DNA from: Limnobacter olei
GTDB lineage: Bacteria > Pseudomonadota > Gammaproteobacteria > Burkholderiales > Burkholderiaceae_B
DNA length: 64,000 nucleotides
NCBI RefSeq assembly: GCF_029087225.1
Contig: NZ_JARFJD010000014.1
Coordinates: 91,015 to 155,014, forward strand
Direction of reading: 5' to 3'
The position numbers and the translations under genes are program-made. The notes beneath the pieces are model-generated. The model saw nothing but the letters and a program-made list of their open reading frames with translations, was not told where the DNA came from and did no database searches. Below, one piece after another: positions 1-8,700 of this stretch. How positions within the stretch are numbered: position 1 is the first letter of the stretch; each line of letters begins with the position of its first letter.

Positions 1-452
1 TCTTCCTTGTTCAGGCCGTAAGAAACCACGTTGAACCACTTGCCCGACATATTTAGTGGCATGCCATGGGTAAGGTGGCCGCCTTCAGCCAGCGACAAAC
101 CCATGATGGTATCGCCAGGTTGCAGCAAGGCAAAGAACACGGCTTGGTTGGCCTGTGAACCGGAATTGGGTTGTACGTTGGCGGCTTCAGCGCCAAACAG
201 CTTTTTCAGGCGTTCGATGGCCAGGTCTTCAACCACGTCTACATGTTCGCAGCCACCGTAGTAGCGCTTGCCTGGATAGCCTTCCGCGTATTTGTTGGTC
301 AGTTGTGAACCCTGGGCTTCCATCACGGCTGGGCTGGCGTAGTTTTCGGACGCGATCAACTCGATGTGGTCTTCCTGGCGAGTGGTTTCCTGCTGCATGG
401 CAGTCCACAATTCTGGGTCGGTTTGGGCGATGCCCTTTTGGCGGTCAAACAT
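1..452 (-). CDS. glyA: Serine hydroxymethyltransferase, 5' part only
   Basis: This is the N-terminal 150 codons of GlyA, the PLP enzyme that interconverts serine and glycine while loading tetrahydrofolate with a one-carbon unit. The rest of the gene lies beyond the left edge of the window. The translation starts [10 protein letters not shown] and contains the family blocks [24 protein letters not shown] and [11 protein letters not shown], followed by GGHLTHG. The PLP lysine is outside the window. The ATG at 452 follows a CCGGAA-rich leader with no strong ribosome site. It lies 53 nt downstream of the histidine phosphatase gene on the same strand, so it may be cotranscribed or have its own promoter. 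Confidence 0.96.
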   Translation of the reverse strand, partial: MFDRQKGIAQTDPELWTAMQQETTRQEDHIELIASENYASPAVMEAQGSQLTNKYAEGYPGKRYYGGCEHVDVVEDLAIERLKKLFGAEAANVQPNSGSQANQAVFFALLQPGDTIMGLSLAEGGHLTHGMPLNMSGKWFNVVSYGLNKE

Positions 453-505
453 AACGATTTCCGGAAAGGATTGGGTTCAAGACAAGCCCAACATTCTAAA
501 TGATT

Positions 506-1231
506 TCAAGCGATTCGACCATCGACTTCGTCCATGTTTTGGCCGGGTTTGTCGTTGTTCAGGTGCCCAAGCCAGGCCCACAAAACAACATGTTTGTTTC
601 CCTGCGGGTCAATGTCGATCACATTGAGCGCGCAATTGTGCAGTTGCCACTCCCGCTGCTTTTGTAGTGGCTCGCCAGTGCAGTGCCTGTAAATACAATC
701 GAGTACACCGCCATGGGCCACCAGCAAGATTGTTTTGCCCGCATGGGCGCTGCCAATGTGCTCGAACGTTCCCACCACGCGGCTGTAAAACTGAAAGAGG
801 CTTTCCCCGCCTTGCAAGGGGGCATCAGGCACCCGGTTTCTAAGGCCCGCAAATTCTTCTGGGCTTTTGGCTTGCATTTCATCGCCTGTCAGGCCAGACA
901 GGTGACCGTAATCGCGTTCCCGAAGACCCGCGTTCACCTGCATGGCTGGCGTTTTAGAGCCGTGAATGGTACTTGCTGTGGTGTGTGCCCGAATCAAGTC
1001 GCTGCTGAAGCACTCGTCGTAAAGCGGGGCTCCCTGCGTTTCCAGGGAGTCGAAGTATTTGCGAAGCAATTGAGCCTGCAAGAGGCCATGCGCATTCAGG
1101 GCAATGTCGGTATGACCCTGAAACCGCTTCTCCTTGTTCCAGTCAGTTTCTCCATGACGCACCAGTATGAAGCGCGACCCTGCCGGTTTTTTGCTGACAA
1201 TTGCACCAAAATCAAGAGCTTGGCTGTTCAA
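506..1231 (-). CDS. Histidine phosphatase family protein (phosphoglycerate mutase-like)
   Basis: A 241-residue branch-1 histidine phosphatase. The nucleophile motif RHGE is at residues 25-28 and the second catalytic histidine is in LLVAHGG near residue 170. This fold includes GpmB-type phosphatases, cobalamin phosphatases and sugar-phosphate phosphatases, so the substrate cannot be set from sequence. The start is a TTG whose last two bases overlap the tyrS stop codon (TTGA, 4 nt shared), with AAGGTG 8 nt upstream, so translation is probably coupled to tyrS. The C-terminal tail (about residues 215-241) extends past the core fold and looks unstructured. Confidence 0.88.
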   Translation of the reverse strand: MNSQALDFGAIVSKKPAGSRFILVRHGETDWNKEKRFQGHTDIALNAHGLLQAQLLRKYFDSLETQGAPLYDECFSSDLIRAHTTASTIHGSKTPAMQVNAGLRERDYGHLSGLTGDEMQAKSPEEFAGLRNRVPDAPLQGGESLFQFYSRVVGTFEHIGSAHAGKTILLVAHGGVLDCIYRHCTGEPLQKQREWQLHNCALNVIDIDPQGNKHVVLWAWLGHLNNDKPGQNMDEVDGRIA

Positions 1232-2499
1232 TTCAGGTGCACCTTGGCAAAGCGGCGTTTGCCCACCTGAATCACATAACTGCCTTTGCCCAGGCGGGTG
1301 GCCTTATCGGATACTTTTTCACCATCAATTTTTACGCCGCCTTGCTGAATGTTGCGGTTGGCGTCGCTGCTGCTTTCGCACAAGCTGGCGGCCTTCAGTA
1401 CCCAAGCCAAACCAGCGTCTGAATCGCCTTCTGGCAAATTCAGGCTCACTTCAGGCATATCCTCGGGCAATGCGCCCTGCTTGAAACGTGCTTCGAATTC
1501 AGCCAGTGCGTCGACGGCGGCCTGAGTGCTGTGGAAGCGCGCAACCAACTCTTGGGCCAGTGCAACTTTGGCGTTGCGTGGGTTCTCGCCGTTGGCGCAG
1601 GCCTGTTTCAGGTTTTCAATATCAGCCAGGGATTTGAAGCTGAGCAGGGTATACCAGTTCCACATCAGTTCATCCGAAATTGACATCACCTTGCCGAACA
1701 TATTGGAAGGTGTCTCGGTCACGCCGATGTAGTTGTTCTTGGACTTTGACATTTTGTCCACGCCATCAGTCCCTACCAACAGCGGCATGGTCAAGATGCA
1801 CTGCGCGCTTTGGCCATTTTGCTTTTGCAGCTCCCGACCCATCAGCAAGTTGAATTTCTGGTCAGTGCCACCCAGCTCCAAATCGCTTTCCAGTGCAACT
1901 GAGTCGTAGCCTTGCAATAGCGGGTACAAAAACTCATGTACGGCGATCGGCGTGCCAGATTGATATCGTTTGGTGAAATCGTCGCGCTCGAGCATGCGGG
2001 CTACTGTATAGCTGCTGGCCAGGCGGATCATGCCGTCTGCACCCAAGGGCATTAGCCATTTACTGTTGAATTCAATTGCTGTGCGTTGGGGATCCAGAAT
2101 TTTAACAGCCTGCTCATGATAGGTTTTTGCGTTTTCCTGAACCTGTTCCTTGGTTAACGGAGGGCGGGTGCTGTTGCGGCCGGACGGGTCGCCAATCATG
2201 GACGTGAAATCGCCAATCAAAAAGATGACTTGATGGCCCAGATCTTGCAACTGACGAAGCTTGTTGAGTACCACAGTGTGGCCCAAGTGAATGTCGGGTG
2301 CAGTGGGGTCCAATCCCAATTTGATGCGCAGGGGTTTGTTTGTTTTTTCGCTTTGAGCCAGTTTTTGAATCCATTCCGATTCAATTAACAGTTCTTCGCA
2401 GCCACGCTTGGTCACTTCAAGGGCGTGCCGGACGGAATCAGATAAATTCTCAGTAATTTCCGTATTTTTGGGGGACCTTCTATCAGGTGACTGGTTCAT
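1228..2499 (-). CDS. tyrS: Tyrosyl-tRNA synthetase
   Basis: A 423-residue class I tyrosyl-tRNA synthetase, which charges tRNA-Tyr in the cytoplasm. It has the HLGHTVV form of the HIGH motif, the KMSKS signature (in DKMSKSKNN) and a C-terminal S4 RNA-binding domain ([10 protein letters not shown]). The ATG at 2499 was chosen over upstream in-frame codons because AAGGA lies 6-7 nt before it and the preceding residues are not conserved-looking. It overlaps the downstream phosphatase by 4 nt and diverges from the M23 peptidase gene at 2607. Confidence 0.97.
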   Translation of the reverse strand: MNQSPDRRSPKNTEITENLSDSVRHALEVTKRGCEELLIESEWIQKLAQSEKTNKPLRIKLGLDPTAPDIHLGHTVVLNKLRQLQDLGHQVIFLIGDFTSMIGDPSGRNSTRPPLTKEQVQENAKTYHEQAVKILDPQRTAIEFNSKWLMPLGADGMIRLASSYTVARMLERDDFTKRYQSGTPIAVHEFLYPLLQGYDSVALESDLELGGTDQKFNLLMGRELQKQNGQSAQCILTMPLLVGTDGVDKMSKSKNNYIGVTETPSNMFGKVMSISDELMWNWYTLLSFKSLADIENLKQACANGENPRNAKVALAQELVARFHSTQAAVDALAEFEARFKQGALPEDMPEVSLNLPEGDSDAGLAWVLKAASLCESSSDANRNIQQGGVKIDGEKVSDKATRLGKGSYVIQVGKRRFAKVHLN

Positions 2500-2577
2500 T
2501 TGGCAATCCTTTGTTACACTCTGGCAAACTTCAGTGTTGTATTTTTGAAAATAAAGCTGATTGTGGGCGATCGGCAC

Positions 2578-2589
2578 GTGAATTTTCAC
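2578..2589. promoter_or_regulatory. Short palindrome between tyrS and the M23 peptidase gene
   Basis: GTGAATTTTCAC is an inverted repeat of 5-nt arms with a 2-nt centre, in the 107-nt divergent spacer and 18 nt before the peptidase start. It could be an operator for either promoter. A short AT-rich palindrome can also occur by chance. Confidence 0.25.
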
Positions 2590-2606
2590 ACCTTTAAAAC
2601 TAAAAC

Positions 2607-4016
2607 ATGATGCTTCAGAATTTATTAGAGCGAGCAATCGCCGCGTGGGGACAGGGCTTTTCTCTTACCAAGCGCTTTATTCAGTCGGGGTGGCAATATG
2701 CCGACTCCGCGCTTCCCCAATCTCACAATCACAGAAAGTGGGTCATTGTAGGGTTTTTTTCATTCCCTGTTCTTGGTGCAGTGGTGGCAATCGCAGGCTC
2801 TGTTCAAAATTCCCCGGTTGATTCCGCCCTCAGCAACCCTGATGTGGTTGTAGAGGCTGTCGAACTTAATCTGGCCGATCAGGGTGTCTATACCTTTGAT
2901 CCATTGGTTGCCGAAGAACGAATTCGTCGCGGTGATACCCTTGTGGGTTTACTCGAGCGAATGGGCGTGAATACCGCAGGTTTGGCCACTTTCCTCGGGC
3001 AAGACAAGACAGCACGTAGTTTGGTGAATTTGCGCGCTGGTCGCGTGCTCACTGTTCAGCAAACTGCCGATGGCGACCTTCAATGGCTGCGCTACAAAAG
3101 CGGCATCGATGAGGACAGTCAAGAGTCCATCCTGATTCAAAAGCATAACGGTCAATTTGTCGCAAAGTTGGAATCTGTCAACTTTGAAAAGCAGATTGTG
3201 TTTCGCTCAGGGCGAATTGAGTCGTCTTTGTTTGCAGCTGCTGACAAGGCCGGATTGCCAGATTCAGTGGCCATTCAACTGACAGAAATTTTTGGCTCAG
3301 ACATTGATTTTCACCGCGAACTGCAAAAAGGTGACGAGTTCAAGGTAGTTTATGAAGACCTGACACTGGAGGGGCGCTCTGCGCGCTCTGGCCGGGTGTT
3401 GGCAGTAGAGTTTGTGAATAACAACAAGCCTTACAAAGCGTATTGGTTCGCACCCAGTGGTAATCGCAACGCCGGTTATTACAACGAGGAAGGCCGCAGT
3501 CTGAAAAAGTCCTTCCTGCGTTCGCCGCTCGCGTTCTCCCGCATTTCCTCCGGTTTCACTCCGCGTCGTTTCCACCCCATTCAGCAACGCTGGAAAGCTC
3601 ACAACGGAGTTGATTATGCGGCGCCCACCGGTACTCCTATCATGGCCACAGCCAGTGGCACCGTGAAGTTTTCGGGCTGGCAAAATGGATACGGCAATTT
3701 TGTAGAAATTCAGCATCACAGTGGTTACAGCACGGCATACGCTCACCTTTCACGTTTTGGCAAAGGCGTTAAGGTTGGTCAAAAAGTAGAGCAGGGCGAT
3801 GTAATCGGGTATGTGGGTGCTACTGGCTGGGCAACCGGACCACACCTGCATTATGAATTCCGCGTCAACCGGGTTCCAAAAAACCCTTTGAGCATCACCG
3901 TGGCTCAGGCTGAACCACTGGATCGCAATGCATTCAGTGAATTCAAGCGGGTGCAGCTGGCGCTTGACCGCCGCATGGAGCTGGCCACTGCCCAACGTTT
4001 GGCCCGTGCCCAGTAA
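2607..4016 (+). CDS. Membrane-anchored M23 family metallopeptidase
   Basis: A 469-residue cell-wall endopeptidase of the LytM/M23 type, expected to cut peptide cross-links of peptidoglycan in the periplasm. A single N-terminal membrane segment (about residues 48-66, [19 protein letters not shown]) anchors it. An OapA/LysM-like region follows (LVGLLERMG near 115). The M23 domain is near residues 320-425, with HNGVDYAAP and the zinc-site HLHYEF. The layout matches MepM/YebA-type proteins. Two adjacent ATGs (2607 and 2610) are possible starts. anmK follows after 3 nt, linking peptidoglycan cleavage and recycling in one transcript. Confidence 0.92.
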   Translation: MMLQNLLERAIAAWGQGFSLTKRFIQSGWQYADSALPQSHNHRKWVIVGFFSFPVLGAVVAIAGSVQNSPVDSALSNPDVVVEAVELNLADQGVYTFDPLVAEERIRRGDTLVGLLERMGVNTAGLATFLGQDKTARSLVNLRAGRVLTVQQTADGDLQWLRYKSGIDEDSQESILIQKHNGQFVAKLESVNFEKQIVFRSGRIESSLFAAADKAGLPDSVAIQLTEIFGSDIDFHRELQKGDEFKVVYEDLTLEGRSARSGRVLAVEFVNNNKPYKAYWFAPSGNRNAGYYNEEGRSLKKSFLRSPLAFSRISSGFTPRRFHPIQQRWKAHNGVDYAAPTGTPIMATASGTVKFSGWQNGYGNFVEIQHHSGYSTAYAHLSRFGKGVKVGQKVEQGDVIGYVGATGWATGPHLHYEFRVNRVPKNPLSITVAQAEPLDRNAFSEFKRVQLALDRRMELATAQRLARAQ

Positions 4017-4019
4017 GCC

Positions 4020-5138
4020 ATGATCGCATTGGGCGCCATGTCTGGCACCAGCACGGATGGTGTCGATGTAGCTGCGGTTCAAATTGATTCCAAAACTCAG
4101 GACATGCGGTTCCTCGGCGTGCTTAGCGCCGAGTTTCCGCCTACTTTGAGGGAAACACTCCTGCTGCTGCAAGAAATCCCGCCTCGTTTTCCTTCCAGTT
4201 CCGATCCAATCGAGATTTTTTTGCAAGCCCGTAAAGATCTCACCGAGCTGTATGCCGGCACGGTCAATGAACTGTTGTCCTTTCTGGGACTAGAGCCTGG
4301 TGACGTGCGCGTGTTGGGTGCACATGGTCAAACCCTTCGGCACAGGCCCGATCTTGGGTACACCTATCAAATGCTGGATGGGGCCTTGCTGGCCAGTAGA
4401 ACCGGGATTGATGTGGTGAATGACTTGCGTTCCAAAGATGTTGCCCTAGGTGGCCAGGGAGCCCCGCTGGTTCCGGCTTTTCACCTTGCGTGGTTAAACG
4501 GCAAGGGCATTTATGACCAAACCGCCGTGTTAAACCTGGGTGGCTTTTCAAACCTGACTGTATTGAATGGCCAGGGGCAGGTGTTGACCGGTGGGGACTG
4601 CGGACCAGCCAACTGTTTAATGGATCTTTGGGCTCAGCGCGCCTTCAGTTCGCCGATGGACAGTGATGGTGAAATTGCCGCCATGGGCAGCCCGGACTAC
4701 ACCTTGCTGGAGCGTTTTTGGACGCATCCTTTCTTTCACCAACCTTGGCCCAAGAGCACCGGCCGCGATGATTTCAGCGCGCAATGGTTTGAGACCTGCC
4801 TTGCTGACTCGAGCGATCTTTCTTCTGAAGACATCATGGCAACCTTGCTGGCTTTGGCAGTAAGGGCAGTGAAGTCGTGTTTGCCTGTGTTGGTTGAGCA
4901 GGTGTACGTGTGCGGCGGCGGTGCAAAAAACAGCACCTTCATTCACCAGTTGCGCTTCGAATGCGCACCAGCTGATTTCTTGCCAATGGAAAACCTGGGT
5001 TTGCCCGCGCAGGCAGTTGAGGCCGCTGCCTTTGCCTGGCTTGGTGCGCAGTATGTACAGGCCACGCCAGGTAATTGCCCATCGGTGACTGGTGCAAGTC
5101 GGCCTACCATTCTGGGGGCCTTGCACTGCGCTCGGTAG
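4020..5138 (+). CDS. anmK: Anhydro-N-acetylmuramic acid kinase
   Basis: A 372-residue AnmK, which opens the anhydro ring of 1,6-anhydro-MurNAc and phosphorylates it to MurNAc-6-P during peptidoglycan recycling. The N-terminal glycine-rich phosphate loop GAMSGTSTDG is diagnostic, as are GAHGQTLRH, NDLRSKDVALGGQGAPL, NLGGFSNLT and CGGGAKN. Length fits the family. The ATG lies 3 nt after the M23 peptidase stop, implying one transcript. Confidence 0.96.
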   Translation: MIALGAMSGTSTDGVDVAAVQIDSKTQDMRFLGVLSAEFPPTLRETLLLLQEIPPRFPSSSDPIEIFLQARKDLTELYAGTVNELLSFLGLEPGDVRVLGAHGQTLRHRPDLGYTYQMLDGALLASRTGIDVVNDLRSKDVALGGQGAPLVPAFHLAWLNGKGIYDQTAVLNLGGFSNLTVLNGQGQVLTGGDCGPANCLMDLWAQRAFSSPMDSDGEIAAMGSPDYTLLERFWTHPFFHQPWPKSTGRDDFSAQWFETCLADSSDLSSEDIMATLLALAVRAVKSCLPVLVEQVYVCGGGAKNSTFIHQLRFECAPADFLPMENLGLPAQAVEAAAFAWLGAQYVQATPGNCPSVTGASRPTILGALHCAR

Positions 5139-5157
5139 CCCCACTCGTTTTCTCGGT

Positions 5158-6966
5158 TTAGTGGGTCAGCAACGATTTGTTGCCCAAGATTTTACCTTCG
5201 TTTTGAGAACCTTCGGTCGGCACATTGAATACGGTCGAGGCCTTTTCCCTGGCCGGAAATAATTCAGAAATCACACCGAGGCCGATCTCGGCTTGACCAG
5301 GAATTAAGGGAATTCGAATCATTTCACGACCAAATTCGACTTGCGGGTTGTTTTCCAGGCTTGCGTTGTAGATCAAAATGCAGCAGGGTTCAAAATCAAG
5401 CAGAGAACCCAAAAGTTTCAATTGCTCAATTGCATGCGTTTTTTGGGCTGGGTCGCCAGCATAGAGAATGTAAACAGGTGACATGCCTTTGCGTAAAGCG
5501 GTGAGGTAGGCGCGATATGCGCCATTCAGGCTGAATTCGACTTTGTCAAATCCCTGAATTGGAAGTCGACGTTGAATTTCCAGCAGATGGTCGTGGTTCA
5601 TGGCCATCACTTGCGCTTCAAATGCAGTTTGAGGGTTATACGCTGGTCGCTTGTTGCGGTGACTGATTTCGGCTTCTTCCGGCAATATGACTTCGAAGAC
5701 GGAGCCTGCCAATTTGCCGTTGTAGTATCGATTTCGGCATTCGGTTTTGGCGAGTATTTGTTCGCTCAAATCCCGGACTATGTTGGAACCGTGACCCCAA
5801 CCTTTGTTGTGCGCAGCAACTTTATTGTTCTCAACACCCGAGCCAGTATCTACGATTTGGATACACACCCGCCCTTTTCGCCTGCGTAGACCCACCACTA
5901 CGCCGCCTTTGTTGGTGTACTTGATGGCATTGTCCAGTCCGTTGCGAATGATCTTGGCCAGGGCGTCCTTGTTGCTCATTACATTAATTTCGCTGGGCAC
6001 ATAACGAATCTGAAGTTCCTTCACGTCGGCCAGCATTCTGTATTCTTCAATCAATGGGCCAAGTATGTCGTGAATTGCAATCGGAGTCATAGGGACAGCG
6101 TTGTCGTCCTGCGGGTATTTGATCGCATTGCCTAATTGATCAAAGAAGTCTTCCAGCATGTTTTTTAATGCTTTTTGAGCCGTTTGAATGTGTTGGTATC
6201 TGGCTGTGACTTCCGGGTCTTTTGAAATGGCTTTGCCCACACTGGCCAAAATACCTAAAGTACTCAGGGGCTGACGTAGATCATGTCGAAAGTCTTTTAA
6301 TACCCTACGCCCCCGAAAAGCGAACTTCATGATGTCTTGGTCAATTTTTGTTTGCCTGTCCAAGCCTTTTTTCGTGCGGGTTCGTGAAAAGTCCTGAAAT
6401 ACCATGTGAAAAACGCAGGTACCGAGCAAGACATAGAACAGAATCTTCACAATGCTGAAATCGATCAGCAATGCGAGTTCAGTCGATGTGGAGGCATGAA
6501 ACAGGCCGTTAATGATGCAGTACAAAAGACTGAAATACACAGCTTTGATCAGGGTGACCTTGGGCAAGTTGCTGTAGGTTTTGGTGATTGCCAACAGGCA
6601 AACGGCCTGAACGCCAATAAACGCGGGATACACCAAACCAGACGTTGTAAACATGTCGGCGATTGCTGTAATGCAACCAATCGAAAACGGGACCAACGCG
6701 GAACGTTCAGCGGCCACAACACCTCTTCTTCGCCCCAGAAAAGCGCTTCCAAAAAACAGAAATGATGCCGCCTGCAGAGCAGCATGAACTGGAGTGCCGT
6801 GTTGAAGTGCTTGGTGTGTGTCGTGCCCCAGTATCACGAACCCAAGCAGTACCACGCCAATGACAGCGGCGGCATTTTGCCGCTGATTGGGAAGGTGGTT
6901 TGCAAAGAACGGGTATAAGGCAATACCCAGCAATACGGCGAGCCCTGATAGTGAACTGTCTGTCAT
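5158..6966 (-). CDS. 7TM sensor histidine kinase with uncharacterised C-terminal domain
   Basis: A 602-residue membrane histidine kinase. Seven hydrophobic segments occupy roughly residues 5-190. A HisKA helix follows with the phospho-acceptor His228 in FRHDLRQPLS, and an HATPase domain with N box RNGLDNAIKY (from 341), G1 DTGSG (373-377) and G2 GWGHGSN (389-395). Residues about 440-602 form an extra soluble domain that I do not recognise; it has no receiver aspartate pocket I can point to. The gene lies 44 nt downstream of the LuxR-type response regulator on the same strand, its likely partner. The input signal is unknown. No strong ribosome site precedes the ATG. Confidence 0.88.
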   Translation of the reverse strand: MTDSSLSGLAVLLGIALYPFFANHLPNQRQNAAAVIGVVLLGFVILGHDTHQALQHGTPVHAALQAASFLFFGSAFLGRRRGVVAAERSALVPFSIGCITAIADMFTTSGLVYPAFIGVQAVCLLAITKTYSNLPKVTLIKAVYFSLLYCIINGLFHASTSTELALLIDFSIVKILFYVLLGTCVFHMVFQDFSRTRTKKGLDRQTKIDQDIMKFAFRGRRVLKDFRHDLRQPLSTLGILASVGKAISKDPEVTARYQHIQTAQKALKNMLEDFFDQLGNAIKYPQDDNAVPMTPIAIHDILGPLIEEYRMLADVKELQIRYVPSEINVMSNKDALAKIIRNGLDNAIKYTNKGGVVVGLRRRKGRVCIQIVDTGSGVENNKVAAHNKGWGHGSNIVRDLSEQILAKTECRNRYYNGKLAGSVFEVILPEEAEISHRNKRPAYNPQTAFEAQVMAMNHDHLLEIQRRLPIQGFDKVEFSLNGAYRAYLTALRKGMSPVYILYAGDPAQKTHAIEQLKLLGSLLDFEPCCILIYNASLENNPQVEFGREMIRIPLIPGQAEIGLGVISELFPAREKASTVFNVPTEGSQNEGKILGNKSLLTH

Positions 6967-7010
6967 TTTATAGTTATAGCAATGGCCGGCTTTTGTCGGC
7001 TTTTTGGTTT

Positions 7011-7682
7011 CTACACCAAGGCTGAGGCATTGAGTCGCGGAATTTTGCGATAAAGACTGACGGCCTGGGTTCTATTTTTCACATTCATGCGTGTGAAAAT
7101 TTCGCGCAGATGTGTTTTTATCGTTTCGGGTGACAAATCAAGCTTACGGGCGATTTCCTTATTGGAAAGGCCCGAGGCCAAGAAGTGCATCACTTGTTGT
7201 TGCTTGTGGGTTAACTGAATGCCGTTGTTTTGGCCCAGTCGCCCAGTGATGTGCTCGCCGTTGGTTTGGCGGTTTGACAGGGCATTGGGACGCCACTGAA
7301 CCTGAACACCTGCGCGGGTGAGCGCTTCCAGCAATACTGCCGAAGTTTGCTCAAACCCTTCGGACTTTGACAAAGTCCAGGAAGGGGCATACTGGTTGGG
7401 CACTACAGAATGAAGAAGCGTGTCATCGCCACTCATGATCAAGGTGGGCAGGTTGGCACTCATTAAGGCCAACGTGTCGATCACATCTTGACCCTGGCAA
7501 TCTGGCAAACGCAGGTCGGTGATGACCAGCGCGGGTGAGTTTTTACTGAATAGTTCTTTGGCGTGCGCAATGCTGGCTGCACACAGAATATCAGCGTTGG
7601 TCGCCACAAATTCAACCAGGTCTTTGATGCCTGTTGCGAAAAGTGGGTGATCCTCAATAACCAGGATTTGGTTTGATGGCAT
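7011..7682 (-). CDS. LuxR/NarL-family response regulator
   Basis: A 223-residue response regulator. The receiver domain (about 1-120) has the acidic pair in VIEDH and the phospho-acceptor Asp56 in VITDLRLPD. The C-terminal LuxR-type helix-turn-helix (about 160-215) contains LSNKEIARKL and SPETIKTHLREIF. The ATG at 7682 was chosen because GGAGGAG sits 7 nt upstream; a longer reading frame to 7772 has no such site. It precedes the histidine kinase gene, so both probably form one signalling module. A nested inverted repeat 70-110 nt upstream could be an autoregulatory site. Confidence 0.93.
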   Translation of the reverse strand: MPSNQILVIEDHPLFATGIKDLVEFVATNADILCAASIAHAKELFSKNSPALVITDLRLPDCQGQDVIDTLALMSANLPTLIMSGDDTLLHSVVPNQYAPSWTLSKSEGFEQTSAVLLEALTRAGVQVQWRPNALSNRQTNGEHITGRLGQNNGIQLTHKQQQVMHFLASGLSNKEIARKLDLSPETIKTHLREIFTRMNVKNRTQAVSLYRKIPRLNASALV

Positions 7683-7753
7683 GAATGTCTCCTCCCGAGG
7701 AAAAGCTAGTTTAAAAGGTGTCACCAGATGTGAGCATATGAACATCTTTATTG

Positions 7754-7794
7754 GATTAACACCTTTTTCCAACCCTCTTTAGGGGGAGTTAATC
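7754..7794. promoter_or_regulatory. Nested inverted repeat, candidate operator
   Basis: Outer arms GATTAAC (7754-7760) and GTTAATC (7788-7794) are a perfect 7-bp inverted repeat. Inside is CCCT-CTTT-AGGG (7773-7784). The element lies 72-112 nt upstream of the response regulator start and may be bound by that regulator or by the FabR-like protein. Binding is inference. Confidence 0.4.
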
Positions 7795-7911
7795 GTCTCG
7801 GGTCCGTGCAGTCAATACGCAAAACCCGTAATTACAGTAATAATTTTGCAAGTTACTTGGTTCTGTCAGTTCTTTTCATCGTGTTCGGGTCCTATTTCAC
7901 TGGCTTGCAGA

Positions 7912-7929
7912 CTGTTAAGCTGTGAACAG
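7912..7929. promoter_or_regulatory. Inverted repeat upstream of the TetR-type gene
   Basis: CTGTT and AACAG arms with an 8-nt spacer lie 70-87 nt before the FabR-like start. TetR-type regulators often bind such dyads near their own promoter, so autoregulation is possible. The 5-bp arms alone are weak evidence. Confidence 0.25.
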
Positions 7930-7998
7930 GCTGCTTTTCATTACAATAACGGGGTAGGTCAGGGAGTTGACTAATCCAGACTAGGCTCGAGCAAAAAC

Positions 7999-8700
7999 AT
8001 GAGATCAAGATCAAGCGCTGCGACCAAGCCGGTAGACGAAACACAGGCCAGGGTGCGACGCAAAGAACAGACACGCCAGAATTTGATGCAGGCTGCGCTT
8101 AACCTGGTTGGTAATGGGAGCAGTTTCACCGCTTTGGGTATTCGGGAAATTACCCGAGAAGCCGGTGTGGTGCCAACCGCGTTTTATCGGCACTTCAAAA
8201 CCACCGATGAACTTGGGCTGGCGCTTGTCGAGGATGGTGGCATTACTTTGCGGCGATTGTTGCGAGAGGCTCGCCAAGCCAGCCTGCCAGGCGAGGACAT
8301 GATTCGGCACTCGGTGAGTGTGTTTGTCACTTACCTGAAGCAACATCACCTGGAGTGGCGTTTTATCAGCTCGGAAAGGTCTGGCGGCTCGCAGTCCCTG
8401 CGCAATGCCATACGCAATGAAATTGCACACTTCACCAATGAAATGGCCAGCGACCTGCGCCTGTTGAATATTTTCCCCGGCTTGTCCACACACACCCTGA
8501 CTTTGATTTGCAGTCTGGTGGTTACGTTGATGATGAATTCGGCCACTGATTTTCTGGACGTCAGGCCAGATCAACCGCAAATTGAAAAAGAAATGCTCGA
8601 CAATTTTGTGAAGCAAATTGTGATGGTGTTTCTTGGTGCGGCGCATTGGGAGGAAGAGCCCACGCAGTCACTGCTCAGTGGTTTGTCCAAACCAAAATGA
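7999..8700 (+). CDS. TetR family regulator, FabR-like
   Basis: A 233-residue TetR-type repressor. The N-terminal DNA-binding domain has RRKEQTRQNLMQAAL and the HTH segment IREITREAGVVPTAFYRHF, followed by DELGLALV. This closely resembles E. coli FabR (REVAREAGIAPTSFYRHF, DELGLTMV), the repressor of unsaturated fatty acid synthesis genes. The ERSG segment near residue 130 is also shared. FabR function is inferred from that resemblance only. Its stop overlaps the start of the HAD-UbiA gene (ATGA), so the regulator may be cotranscribed with the polyprenyl-sugar genes downstream. Confidence 0.88.
   Translation: MRSRSSAATKPVDETQARVRRKEQTRQNLMQAALNLVGNGSSFTALGIREITREAGVVPTAFYRHFKTTDELGLALVEDGGITLRRLLREARQASLPGEDMIRHSVSVFVTYLKQHHLEWRFISSERSGGSQSLRNAIRNEIAHFTNEMASDLRLLNIFPGLSTHTLTLICSLVVTLMMNSATDFLDVRPDQPQIEKEMLDNFVKQIVMVFLGAAHWEEEPTQSLLSGLSKPK

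Larger units (their letters stand above)
7683..7998. other. Divergent intergenic region between the response regulator and fabR-like genes
   Basis: This 316-nt spacer holds no convincing reading frame. It contains the ribosome site of the response regulator, a nested inverted repeat (7754-7794) and a second inverted repeat (7912-7929) before the TetR-type gene. Promoters for both directions must lie here, but I could not pick unambiguous -35/-10 pairs. Confidence 0.6.

Noticed and set aside
471-491. TTGGG/CCCAA hairpin between the phosphatase gene and glyA as a terminator
   Set aside because: Short stem with no T run; it more likely reflects chance in a short spacer.
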